64,000 bases of DNA, from assembly GCF_900640175.1 (NCBI RefSeq), contig NZ_CAAAJC010000010.1, positions 48,227 to 112,226 of the forward strand. Reading direction: 5' to 3'. Position numbers and translations under genes: made by a program. Positions 1 to 7,405 of the stretch are shown here, in pieces; the first letter of the stretch is position 1, and each line of letters begins with the position of its first letter. This DNA is from Legionella sp. W10-070 (lineage in GTDB: Bacteria; Pseudomonadota; Gammaproteobacteria; Legionellales; Legionellaceae). Below the pieces are notes generated by a model, which saw only the letters and a program-made list of their open reading frames with translations, searched no databases and was not told where the DNA came from.

Positions 1-675
1 GGTTCCATCTGCGCCTACCAGATAAGTAAAGGTAACAATTTTTTCTTGGTCTATCTCCTGAAGCGATGAAACACTTGCCACACCATCAGTTAAGTTAACT
101 GTCTGAAGCTGATGATGTTGAAGACAATCTATATTTGTTTTGTTTTCTTCGGCAGCCTCATCCACCCTTCGTTTAAGGTAACGTTCAATATCCTTTAACG
201 AAACAGCAACATCTTTTTCCAGACTATAGAGCATTTTCAAATCTTGAATATTATCGGCTGTATGGGGTATCTGGGACAGTAATGCTTTTATCGTTACCTC
301 ATGACCCTCGGGAATTACTAACGATAGAATTAACTCAGGACGTTCTTCCATCGACTTATTGATAGTAGCAATAATTGATTCCACCGTTTCACGATCATTG
401 ATTTGATATAATTCTTTTGCTAATTGTTTTATGGGATTTGTGTCAGAAATCATTTCTTGCAAATAAATTCTGTTATGATCAGCGTATAAATCCACCTCCA
501 CTTTAAGCACAGTTCGTTGTGTTCTGACAAAATCATTTGCCCGATTGGTTATGATAAGGATATTTTTTTTGCCAGCACAGACCGCTTCATAAGCACAAAC
601 CAACCCGCCGATGCCCATACCTGAAATAACAACATCATAATGAGTACTTTCTACAGATTGCTTATCGGCACTCAT
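1..675 (-). CDS. FAD-binding oxidoreductase/monooxygenase-like protein, C-terminus cut by window edge
   Basis: This open frame of 225 codons runs off the left edge, so only the N-terminal part is present. The ATG at 675 has a GGGGG ribosome site about 8 bases upstream. Residues about 13-22 contain a Rossmann dinucleotide motif (SGMGIGGL). At the edge the protein reads YLVGADGT, the second FAD motif (GD motif) of flavoprotein monooxygenases, at the usual distance of about 200 residues. The middle region is helical and unlike well-known hydroxylases, so the substrate is unknown. It lies 60 bases downstream of pncA on the same strand. The FAD fold is seen in sequence; monooxygenase activity is inferred. 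Confidence 0.7.
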   Translation of the reverse strand, partial: MSADKQSVESTHYDVVISGMGIGGLVCAYEAVCAGKKNILIITNRANDFVRTQRTVLKVEVDLYADHNRIYLQEMISDTNPIKQLAKELYQINDRETVESIIATINKSMEERPELILSLVIPEGHEVTIKALLSQIPHTADNIQDLKMLYSLEKDVAVSLKDIERYLKRRVDEAAEENKTNIDCLQHHQLQTVNLTDGVASVSSLQEIDQEKIVTFTYLVGADGT

Positions 676-735
676 AAGATTACCCCCAGCTTTACATTTC
701 TTTTAAGTATAGGAAATCTTATAGCAGGAAAATGA

Positions 736-1341
736 TTACAATTGATTACTTTTAATTATCTTGACTCTCTCTTTTAAAAGACCCGCTTTGAGACGAGAAT
801 ATTCATTTTTATTCAGCGGACAAGTCGCATCTTCGATTAGCCAACAATTAAATCCTTCCTTTAAAGCATCTTTTATTGAGTAAAAAACACAAATATCGGC
901 ACATAAACCGGCAAAATAAAGATCGCTCGCTTCTTTTTCACGAAGATAGCCAGCCAAACCTGTACTTTTTAAATGTCCGTTATCATAAAAGCCGCTATAA
1001 CTGTCGATGATTGGATCAGTTCCTTTGCGAAAAATAGTTTCAATTGCCCGGGTTTCAAGTTCAGGATGGAACTCAGCACCAACAGTGCCTTGTACACAAT
1101 GATCAGGCCAAAGTACCTGTTCCAGACCATTCAGGATAATTTTTTCAAAAGGCTTCTTGCCCACATGATTCGATGCAAAACTATTATGAGTCCCTGGATG
1201 CCAATCCTGTGTTGCTATGACTAAATCAAACTGATTCAATGACGCATTAATTACCGGGATAATAGCATCACCATTTGGCACTTCCAAAGAGCCACCAGGC
1301 ATAAAATCATTTTGAGCATCAATAATAATTAATGTCTTCAT
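736..1341 (-). CDS. pncA: nicotinamidase (pyrazinamidase)
   Basis: PncA hydrolyses nicotinamide to nicotinic acid and ammonia in the cytoplasmic NAD salvage pathway. The 201-residue protein has the isochorismatase-like fold. Asp8 lies in IDAQNDF, the metal site is Asp46-x-His48-x3-His52 in DWHPGTHNSF, the likely lysine is Lys106 in RKGTD, and the nucleophile is Cys151 in GLCADICV. Together these give the family's Asp-Lys-Cys triad. The length fits the family. pncB, which uses the product, lies upstream on the same strand but is separated by a 155-bp repeat element, so co-transcription is uncertain. Confidence 0.93.
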   Translation of the reverse strand: MKTLIIIDAQNDFMPGGSLEVPNGDAIIPVINASLNQFDLVIATQDWHPGTHNSFASNHVGKKPFEKIILNGLEQVLWPDHCVQGTVGAEFHPELETRAIETIFRKGTDPIIDSYSGFYDNGHLKSTGLAGYLREKEASDLYFAGLCADICVFYSIKDALKEGFNCWLIEDATCPLNKNEYSRLKAGLLKERVKIIKSNQL

Positions 1342-1347
1342 TAGAGC

Positions 1348-1502
1348 CTACGCATGAAAAAATTCTTGACTTCTACGTTCCGCGGTTTATCCGCGGAATC
1401 GAGTGACATTCGAAAATTTATGGATCCCGTGAACAAGTCACGGGAGGTAGAAATATCGATCAGTTCGGTGTCATTAAATTCTATTTTAATTTTCATGCGT
1501 AG
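1348..1502. repeat. nested inverted-repeat element: outer 13-bp repeats enclosing a REP-like pair
   Basis: The outer arms CTACGCATGAAAA (1348-1360) and TTTTCATGCGTAG (1490-1502) are perfect inverted repeats. Inside them lie two small hairpins: TTCCGCGG-tttat-CCGCGGAA around 1378-1398 and TCCCGTGA-acaag-TCACGGGA around 1424-1444. The two hairpins are flanked by ACGT/GGTAG-type ends facing outward. The inner pair resembles the pair at 26623-26725. No coding sequence is present. It looks like a MITE or REP-type element that entered between pncA and pncB. Confidence 0.7.
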
Positions 1503-1514
1503 ACCCTAATCTTT

Positions 1515-2924
1515 TCATGCTTTATTTTGATGTTGTTGAATTAATTCATCTCGCTTATTTTTAAGCTGCTTACTTAATCCTACCTTATAAATATGCGGGT
1601 TACTAAAACGTTGATACTCATCAGGCAGCCTTTTCAAACAATCTTTGCTGTGTTGAGCTATCTCATAAAGGCTTTTTTCCTTAGCTAAGGATTCTCCATT
1701 TCCCATCACCTTGCGCAATAAAGGCATTTTTTTATAATTTTTAATTATCAATGACTTGGATTGCTCAAAAGGGTGGTACATCACAGGAGGATCCTGCTCG
1801 TTTTCAAGGGCAACGACATCTGCCCCTAAATAAAATCCATTGTTTTCCAGAACTCGGTAGGCTTGCTTTTTATAGGGCAATGTAATTTTAGCGATATTCT
1901 CTGAAAGCTTGATACGTGGCTGGTTATTAGAAAAAGCAAGCTTGTATACCCCATCCAATGCTGCATCAGGATTTCCTATAGCCAGATTGGTACCAACACC
2001 AAAAACATCGATGGGTGCCTGCTGCTCCATTAAACTTTTAATCACATATTCATCCAATTGGTTAGACGCTACAATTTTTACATGCTGCATTCCAGCATCA
2101 TCCAGCATCTGCCGCGCTTTCTTGGATAAGTAAGCCAAATCACCGCTGTCTAACCGGATTCCTTGTAATTGATAACCCTGATTGGCTAACTCTTTCCCTA
2201 CCTTAATGGCATTGGGAACACCACTTTCCAACGTATTATAAGTATCTACAAGTAAGATACAGTTATCAGGCCAAATTTGGGCAAAATCACGAAAGGCAGA
2301 TAATTCAGTATCATAGCTTTGTACAAACGAATGAGCCATAGTACCTGAAGTAGGGATATCGTAATCACGACCAACACAGACATTACTTGTGGCATTAAAG
2401 CCACCAATTATCGCCGCTCGGCTGGCATAATAGCCCCCAGGCCCTTGGGCCCTTCGCAAACCAAAATCAATTAACTGGCAACTACCGGCAGCCTGCCGTA
2501 TACGACTTGCTTTTGTAGCAATCAGTGTTTGAAAATTCAATAAATTCAGCAACATTGTTTCAATAAGTTGAGCCTCAATTAAGGTCGCTTCAACGGTTAG
2601 TACCGGGCAAGCAGGAAAGACAATCTCTCCTTCTTGAAAAGAAAAAATGTTTCCTTGAAAACGAAAACCCTTTAAATAGTCAAGAAATTCAGGATTAAAA
2701 CCTTGTCCATAGAGATAATCAATGTCTGCCTTGTCAAAACGCAGGTTTTCAAGTGCTTCGAGTAACACTTGCAGGCCGGCAAAAACAGCATAGCCACCCT
2801 CAAACGGCAGCTTACGAAAAAAATAATCAAAAATAGCAGTATGCTCTTTCTGACCTTTCATAAAATACGTTTGAGCCATAGTAAGCTGATACTTGTCAGT
2901 GTAAGTTCCCGTAAAATTGAACAT
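1515..2924 (-). CDS. pncB: nicotinate phosphoribosyltransferase
   Basis: PncB makes nicotinate mononucleotide from nicotinic acid and PRPP with ATP hydrolysis (Preiss-Handler NAD salvage). The 469 residues begin with TDKYQLTMAQTYF, the typical N-terminal TDxYxLTM motif. The phosphoribosyl-binding region includes GIRLDSGDLAYLS and VFGVGTNLA. A FGLRRAQGP segment carries the conserved arginine-rich substrate loop. Its length is closer to the longer bacterial type than to the roughly 400-residue E. coli form. It shares the strand with pncA, the preceding step. Confidence 0.93.
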   Translation of the reverse strand: MFNFTGTYTDKYQLTMAQTYFMKGQKEHTAIFDYFFRKLPFEGGYAVFAGLQVLLEALENLRFDKADIDYLYGQGFNPEFLDYLKGFRFQGNIFSFQEGEIVFPACPVLTVEATLIEAQLIETMLLNLLNFQTLIATKASRIRQAAGSCQLIDFGLRRAQGPGGYYASRAAIIGGFNATSNVCVGRDYDIPTSGTMAHSFVQSYDTELSAFRDFAQIWPDNCILLVDTYNTLESGVPNAIKVGKELANQGYQLQGIRLDSGDLAYLSKKARQMLDDAGMQHVKIVASNQLDEYVIKSLMEQQAPIDVFGVGTNLAIGNPDAALDGVYKLAFSNNQPRIKLSENIAKITLPYKKQAYRVLENNGFYLGADVVALENEQDPPVMYHPFEQSKSLIIKNYKKMPLLRKVMGNGESLAKEKSLYEIAQHSKDCLKRLPDEYQRFSNPHIYKVGLSKQLKNKRDELIQQHQNKA

Positions 2925-3052
2925 AAGAAATCCTGTTTTTCATTAATAATCAATTGTACCAGAAATAATTTCTGACACTAAAAACTCTAAATCGTTATAT
3001 TCCCATTCACTGTTGACTAAAATTAAAATAAATAGCGAAAGGAATTGGCAAA

Positions 3053-3277
3053 ATGAGAAAATATGGCGATTATCATGTTATTCCTGCTAAAGCAGGTGGC
3101 TGGGAAGTGAAACGAGAGCATGAGTCAGGTAATGCTCAGTACTTTGAGAAACAAAAAGACGCAATCGATGCCGCTCGCAAGATGAGTCAAAGTACGGGAG
3201 CCGCCTTGTATATCCATGCCAAAGACGGCACCGTACGTAAAAAAGAAAATCACCGCAGCGATCCGTTCCAGTTTTAA
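3053..3277 (+). CDS. DUF2188 family small protein
   Basis: This 74-residue protein has the DUF2188 pattern: an N-terminal YHVIPAKAGGWEVKRE strand pair, then a helix with KDAIDAARKMS, then ALYIHAKDGTVRKK and a C-terminal DPF. A ribosome site (AAAGGA) lies about 11 bases upstream of the ATG. The family is widespread in bacteria with no assigned biochemical role; small basic members are often linked to stress. It is the only plus-strand gene in the first 15 kb and is convergent with the next gene. Confidence 0.85.
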   Translation: MRKYGDYHVIPAKAGGWEVKREHESGNAQYFEKQKDAIDAARKMSQSTGAALYIHAKDGTVRKKENHRSDPFQF

Positions 3278-3298
3278 AGGTTTGGAGCCTTTTTTAAT
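3275..3298 (+). terminator. possible terminator between convergent genes
   Basis: Directly after the DUF2188 stop, AAAGG and CCTTTTTT can form a short stem followed by a T run (3276-3296). The stem is only about five base pairs, so it would be weak. Confidence 0.35.
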
Positions 3299-3328
3299 AT
3301 CAAAAAATGCCCTTCCCGTGATAGTCTT

Positions 3329-3874
3329 CTAATTGCCCAGCTTAAGGCGCTTGGGTGCTTGAGTAGGTGATTCCTCAATCTCTGTCTGACTGTAATCTGC
3401 AAAAAATGATCTTTTAGACTGCAAAGACCTTGACCACTTATTCAGATTGCTGACAACCTTCCTATGTGCTTCAGCATTTCTTATTGAATCCCCCCGCTCT
3501 TCGGCTCTTGCCCAAAATTGCATTCTTGCTGGGATATTGTAAATAGAGCTAATGTAACCGCTATCTTTAGCCAATTCTTCAATTTCTTTCTCGGATACAT
3601 CCTTATAATCAGGATCATTAGAATACTTCTTCTTAAAATATTCATATTCGCTTTCATTAATTTTTTTAACCAATTGTTCAAGGCAACTACGATATTTATT
3701 TTTCTCTTCTTCAGAAGGCTTGCTGTCAAATTGATTAAAAAACATATTTAAGTTAGTGACAAAAAAGAAAATAGCGTCATCCGTAGCCCTCATCTCTCCT
3801 GAAGAAGTCGACCATGCTCGCATCTGGGAAAAATCCATCTTTAAAATATCTTCCAGGTATTCAAAATTAGCCAT
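3329..3874 (-). CDS. hypothetical protein, helical, possibly a Legionella-specific protein
   Basis: I chose the ATG at 3874 (MANFEYLEDI) because GGAAAGAG lies just upstream; a TTG 12 bases earlier has no ribosome site. The 181-residue product has no signal peptide or membrane segment. It is rich in Lys and Glu, is predicted to be mostly helical, and ends in a basic tail (PKRLKLGN). I do not recognise a domain. An isolated soluble gene with an AT-rich upstream region is compatible with a Dot/Icm substrate in this genus, but no secretion signal is proven. Confidence 0.6.
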   Translation of the reverse strand: MANFEYLEDILKMDFSQMRAWSTSSGEMRATDDAIFFFVTNLNMFFNQFDSKPSEEEKNKYRSCLEQLVKKINESEYEYFKKKYSNDPDYKDVSEKEIEELAKDSGYISSIYNIPARMQFWARAEERGDSIRNAEAHRKVVSNLNKWSRSLQSKRSFFADYSQTEIEESPTQAPKRLKLGN

Positions 3875-4143
3875 ATCTCTTTCCAAAAAGGTTAAACTTT
3901 CACAGGCAGCTATGATAGCAAAATATCTGCCTTTTTGTATATATTTTAATTAATCAAGATGTGTAAAAATCCATGTTATCCAAAAGGGAGCCAAGAAAAA
4001 TAGGTCAACTCCTATGGAAATCCATTTAAAATAATCAAAGTTCGGATGATCAAGGCTCGACTTAGGCGAAAGCCATCATACTATTAAAATTCCTTGTGCG
4101 GGTGAGGGAGTGTTTTGAAGTAAACGCAATTTAATATCGGATG

Positions 4144-4168
4144 GAGGGTGTGATTAAAACTGCGGTTA
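4144..4168 (+). repeat. GATTAAAACTGCGG dispersed repeat, copy 1
   Basis: GAGGGTGTGATTAAAACTGCGGTT matches the core found at 15241, 21245 and, in diverged form, 34121. The four copies share the 14-base core and all lie between genes. This copy lacks the TTTTCCTTGAAAG extension. Confidence 0.6.
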
Positions 4169-4196
4169 ATGGTAGCCTGGATGGAGCACAAAAACT

Positions 4197-4243
4197 AACT
4201 CCATACGCCATTCCGAGCGAAGCAATGGATGGCGTATGGAGTT
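4197..4243 (-). terminator. strong hairpin downstream of lpdA, likely terminator of the pdh operon
   Basis: The arms at 4197-4214 and 4227-4243 pair over about 17 bp with one bulged base, around a loop of about 12 bases. Read on the minus strand it follows the lpdA stop by about 20 bases and is followed by AGTTTTTG, a short T run. It may also be a palindromic repeat used as a terminator. Confidence 0.6.
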
Positions 4244-4264
4244 AAAAGACTTTAGAAGCTTCGT

Positions 4265-5689
4265 CTATTTATCTTTTTTCTTCTTAGGCAGATATAAGTC
4301 AGTAATAGTCCCTTCAAAGACTTCCGCAGCTAAAGCAATAGACTCAGACAAGGTAGGATGAGGATGAATAGTTAAGGCGATATCTTCTACATCACAACCC
4401 ATTTCAATTGCTAATGCAGCCTCGGCAATCAAATCACCAGCATTCACCCCAACGATTCCAGCTCCAAGAATACGCTTTGTTTCCGGACAGAATAAAAGTT
4501 TGGTCATGCCTTCTTCACGTCCCATACTTAAAGCCCGTCCACTGGCTACCCAAGGAAAAACCCCTTTCTCATAGGCAATACCCTTTTCCTTGGCCTCTTT
4601 CTCTGTAAGACCAGCCCAGGCTACTTCAGGATCAGTATAAGCAACACTGGCAATACATTTAGGATCAAAGTAATGCTTCATCCCCGCTATTACTTCGGCT
4701 GCTACCCGGCCTTCTGGAATTGCTTTGTGAGCCAACATAGGTTGTCCAACCACATCACCAATAGCGTAAATATGAGATACATTGGTTCGCATTTGCTTGT
4801 CAACTTTTATAAAGCCACGCTCATCAACATTAACGCCAGCTTTCTCTGCATCAATAGCGCCTCCATTTGGTTTTCTTCCCACTGACAACAATACTTGCTG
4901 AAAGCAAAGCGGTTTGTCAGTTGCATGCTCCCCCTCCATAGAGACATAAATACCCTCTTTTTTTGCTTCTACTGCGGTAACCTTTGTTTTCAGCAAGAAC
5001 TTGACACCTTTTTTAGCCATTCTTTTCTGCAGAACATTCACTAAGTCGGCATCAGCTCCAGGCATTAATTGATCCATGAACTCAACGACAGTTACCTCAA
5101 CACCCATCGCCGAATAGACTGTTGCCATTTCCAAACCAATAATCCCACCGCCTAGTACCAAGAGGCTACCTTTAATATCAGCCAACTCCAAAGCCCCGGT
5201 AGAACTGAAAATACGTGGGTCTTCAGGAATAAATGGTAATTTTATCGATTCACTTCCTACAGCAATGATGGCATTTTCAAAATCGACAGTAACAACACCC
5301 TCTTTTCCTTCCACACTAATCTGATGAGTTCCGGAAAACCTGGCAGTTCCGGTTACTACTTCTACTTTTCGTTGCCTGGCTAAGGCTTTTAAACCCCCAG
5401 TGAGTTTATTGACAACAGAATTTTTCCAGGCGACCAATTTTTTATTATCCAGTTTTGGCTTGCCAAAAGTCACACCTTGCTCTGCCATTTCATGGGTTTC
5501 ATCAACAACCTTGGCAATATGAAGCAACGCTTTTGAAGGAATACAACCTACATTTAAGCAAACTCCGCCTAAATTATCGAAGCGCTCAACAAGTACCACT
5601 TTTTTTCCCAGGTCAGCCGCACGAAACGCTGCGGTATATCCACCTGGTCCACTACCCAATACAACTACTTCTGCTTTAATTCCACTCAT
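4265..5689 (-). CDS. lpdA: dihydrolipoamide dehydrogenase (E3)
   Basis: This flavoprotein reoxidises dihydrolipoyl groups of E2 and passes electrons to NAD+. The 474 residues begin with the FAD motif VVLGSGPGGYTAA, followed by the redox disulfide Cys44/Cys49 (GGVCLNVGCIPSK). An NAD-binding GGGIIGLE motif lies near the middle, then AIGDVVG, and the C-terminal His-Glu pair is His444/Glu449 in HPHPTLSE. It is the last gene of aceE-aceF-lpdA, 54 bases after aceF. A lysine-rich C-terminus (KKKKDK) is a minor oddity. Confidence 0.97.
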   Translation of the reverse strand: MSGIKAEVVVLGSGPGGYTAAFRAADLGKKVVLVERFDNLGGVCLNVGCIPSKALLHIAKVVDETHEMAEQGVTFGKPKLDNKKLVAWKNSVVNKLTGGLKALARQRKVEVVTGTARFSGTHQISVEGKEGVVTVDFENAIIAVGSESIKLPFIPEDPRIFSSTGALELADIKGSLLVLGGGIIGLEMATVYSAMGVEVTVVEFMDQLMPGADADLVNVLQKRMAKKGVKFLLKTKVTAVEAKKEGIYVSMEGEHATDKPLCFQQVLLSVGRKPNGGAIDAEKAGVNVDERGFIKVDKQMRTNVSHIYAIGDVVGQPMLAHKAIPEGRVAAEVIAGMKHYFDPKCIASVAYTDPEVAWAGLTEKEAKEKGIAYEKGVFPWVASGRALSMGREEGMTKLLFCPETKRILGAGIVGVNAGDLIAEAALAIEMGCDVEDIALTIHPHPTLSESIALAAEVFEGTITDLYLPKKKKDK

Positions 5690-5743
5690 CTCACGCCTCT
5701 TAATTATTTATATTTTACTAATTTGGGAGCAACCCTTCGTTAT

Positions 5744-7342
5744 TCACAATAAAATCCGCCGGATATCCGCAAGTGAATCCGCTATAAAACGGGTAAATCG
5801 GGCAGCTTCTGCACCATCAATAACACGATGATCATAAGATAACGACAAAGGTAACATCAGCCGCGGTTTAAACTCACCTTTTTCATATACAGGCTTTATG
5901 CTCGATCGTGAAAGCCCCAAAATAGCAACCTCAGGGCTATTTACAATTGGGGTAAACGCTGTTCCACCAATACCACCCAAGCTGGAAATCGTAAAACAGC
6001 CACCAGTCATATCAGCCGGCATCAATCCTTTGTCACGCGCTTTGGCGCTTAATCGTCCCATTTCTCTTGCAATATCACTAACTGACAATTGATCAACATC
6101 ACGAATAACCGGTACCACCAGGCCATTTGGCGTTTCCACAGCAATACCAACGTGGTAATAATGTTTATATATTAAATTTTCACCGCTTGAATCAAGAGAA
6201 GCATTGAATTGTGGATACACGGCTAAAGCTTTACTAACAACCTTGGTTACGAAAGCAAGAATTGTTAACTTATAACCCTCTTTCGCTTTTTCCGTTTCTG
6301 TTTTTCTGAATGCTTCCAATTCAGTAATGTCAGCTTCATCAAATTGAGTCACATGAGGAATCGTAATCCATGAACGATGAACATTTACACCCGTTAACCT
6401 TTTAATTTTATTTAAAGGTTTGGTCTCGATTTCACCAAATTTACTAAAATCAATAGTTGGTGCAGCCGGGAATGAAAAACCGCCTGTAGTTTCTTTTTCA
6501 CTTAATTTGTTTTTTACATACAGCTGAAGATCTTCTTTGGTAATCCTTGATTTTCGCCCAGTTCCCCTGATATCAGCGAGGTTAATACCAAACTCCCTGG
6601 CCATACGTCGTACAGCAGGACCGGCAGAAATAGTTGTGCCAACACTCTCCTGATAATTAGCAGGCGCTGCAACAGGTTGCTTCGTTTCTGCTTTTTCTAC
6701 AGACTCTACCTGTGCAGCTGCAGGTTGCGCAGAGGGCAATGCTGATACTTCCTCAGCAGGCTGCTCTGCACTCATGATAAGGATAAGTGAATTCTGGGAA
6801 ACTTTATCCCCTACGCCGACAGCAATCTTTTCGATTACCCCAGCAACAGGAGAGGGAATATCCATGGTTGCCTTATCACCCTCCAGAGTAATAAGCGATT
6901 GATCTTTGCTAACTGCTTCTCCGACCGTGACCAAAATCTCAATCACATCAACGTCCGTTGCCCCACCTATATCAGGAACCCGCACTTCCATCGATTTGGA
7001 CACGACAGGTTTTTCTGCGCTTTCTTCCCTGGCTTTTGATTTTTCAGTACCTTCTTTTTCTCTATCAGATTGCCTGGGCTCTGAACTGCTTTTCTTAGTT
7101 GCTTCTACCAGTAAAGTTAAAATAACATCACCCTCAGAAACTTTATCTCCAATTTTGACTTGTATGTCTACAACCTTTCCAGACTCAGGTGCAGGAATCT
7201 CCATACTCGCCTTATCTGACTCCAGGGTAATAAGCGGAGTATCCTTGCTTATTTCATCCCCTCTGTTGACTAATACTTCAATCACATCAACATTCGTTGC
7301 ACCACCAATATCGGGGACTTTTATTTTAATCTCTTCTGCCAT
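5744..7342 (-). CDS. aceF: pyruvate dehydrogenase E2, dihydrolipoyl acetyltransferase
   Basis: E2 core of the pyruvate dehydrogenase complex, moving the acetyl group to CoA. I start at ATG 7342 (MAEEIKIK) because GAGGA lies 9 bases upstream; a longer TTG-started frame from 7405 would touch aceE and is unlikely. The 532-residue protein has two lipoyl domains with Lys44 (ESDKASM) and Lys157 (EGDKATM), joined by charged and Ala/Pro linkers. A subunit-binding domain follows (about 250-290, AGPAVRRMAREFGI), then the catalytic domain with HRVIDG near 505. E. coli AceF has three lipoyl domains; two is common elsewhere. Confidence 0.96.
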   Translation of the reverse strand: MAEEIKIKVPDIGGATNVDVIEVLVNRGDEISKDTPLITLESDKASMEIPAPESGKVVDIQVKIGDKVSEGDVILTLLVEATKKSSSEPRQSDREKEGTEKSKAREESAEKPVVSKSMEVRVPDIGGATDVDVIEILVTVGEAVSKDQSLITLEGDKATMDIPSPVAGVIEKIAVGVGDKVSQNSLILIMSAEQPAEEVSALPSAQPAAAQVESVEKAETKQPVAAPANYQESVGTTISAGPAVRRMAREFGINLADIRGTGRKSRITKEDLQLYVKNKLSEKETTGGFSFPAAPTIDFSKFGEIETKPLNKIKRLTGVNVHRSWITIPHVTQFDEADITELEAFRKTETEKAKEGYKLTILAFVTKVVSKALAVYPQFNASLDSSGENLIYKHYYHVGIAVETPNGLVVPVIRDVDQLSVSDIAREMGRLSAKARDKGLMPADMTGGCFTISSLGGIGGTAFTPIVNSPEVAILGLSRSSIKPVYEKGEFKPRLMLPLSLSYDHRVIDGAEAARFTRFIADSLADIRRILL

Positions 7343-7405
7343 GCATTTATCCTCACAAGCTCCTTGCGGTATTAGCAAGGACTGCCTATTAAAAACCTTA
7401 ATCAA

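Larger units (their letters stand above)
3875..4264. other. intergenic region with repeats
   Basis: This stretch of 390 bases has no credible gene. It holds the AT-rich promoter region of the preceding unknown gene, one copy of the GATTAAAACTGCGG repeat (4144-4168) and the strong hairpin at 4197-4243. Confidence 0.6.

Noticed and set aside
1374..1450. CRISPR-like repeat-spacer unit
   Set aside because: Only two palindromes facing each other, with no regular repeats, spacers or cas genes; it fits a REP-like pair.
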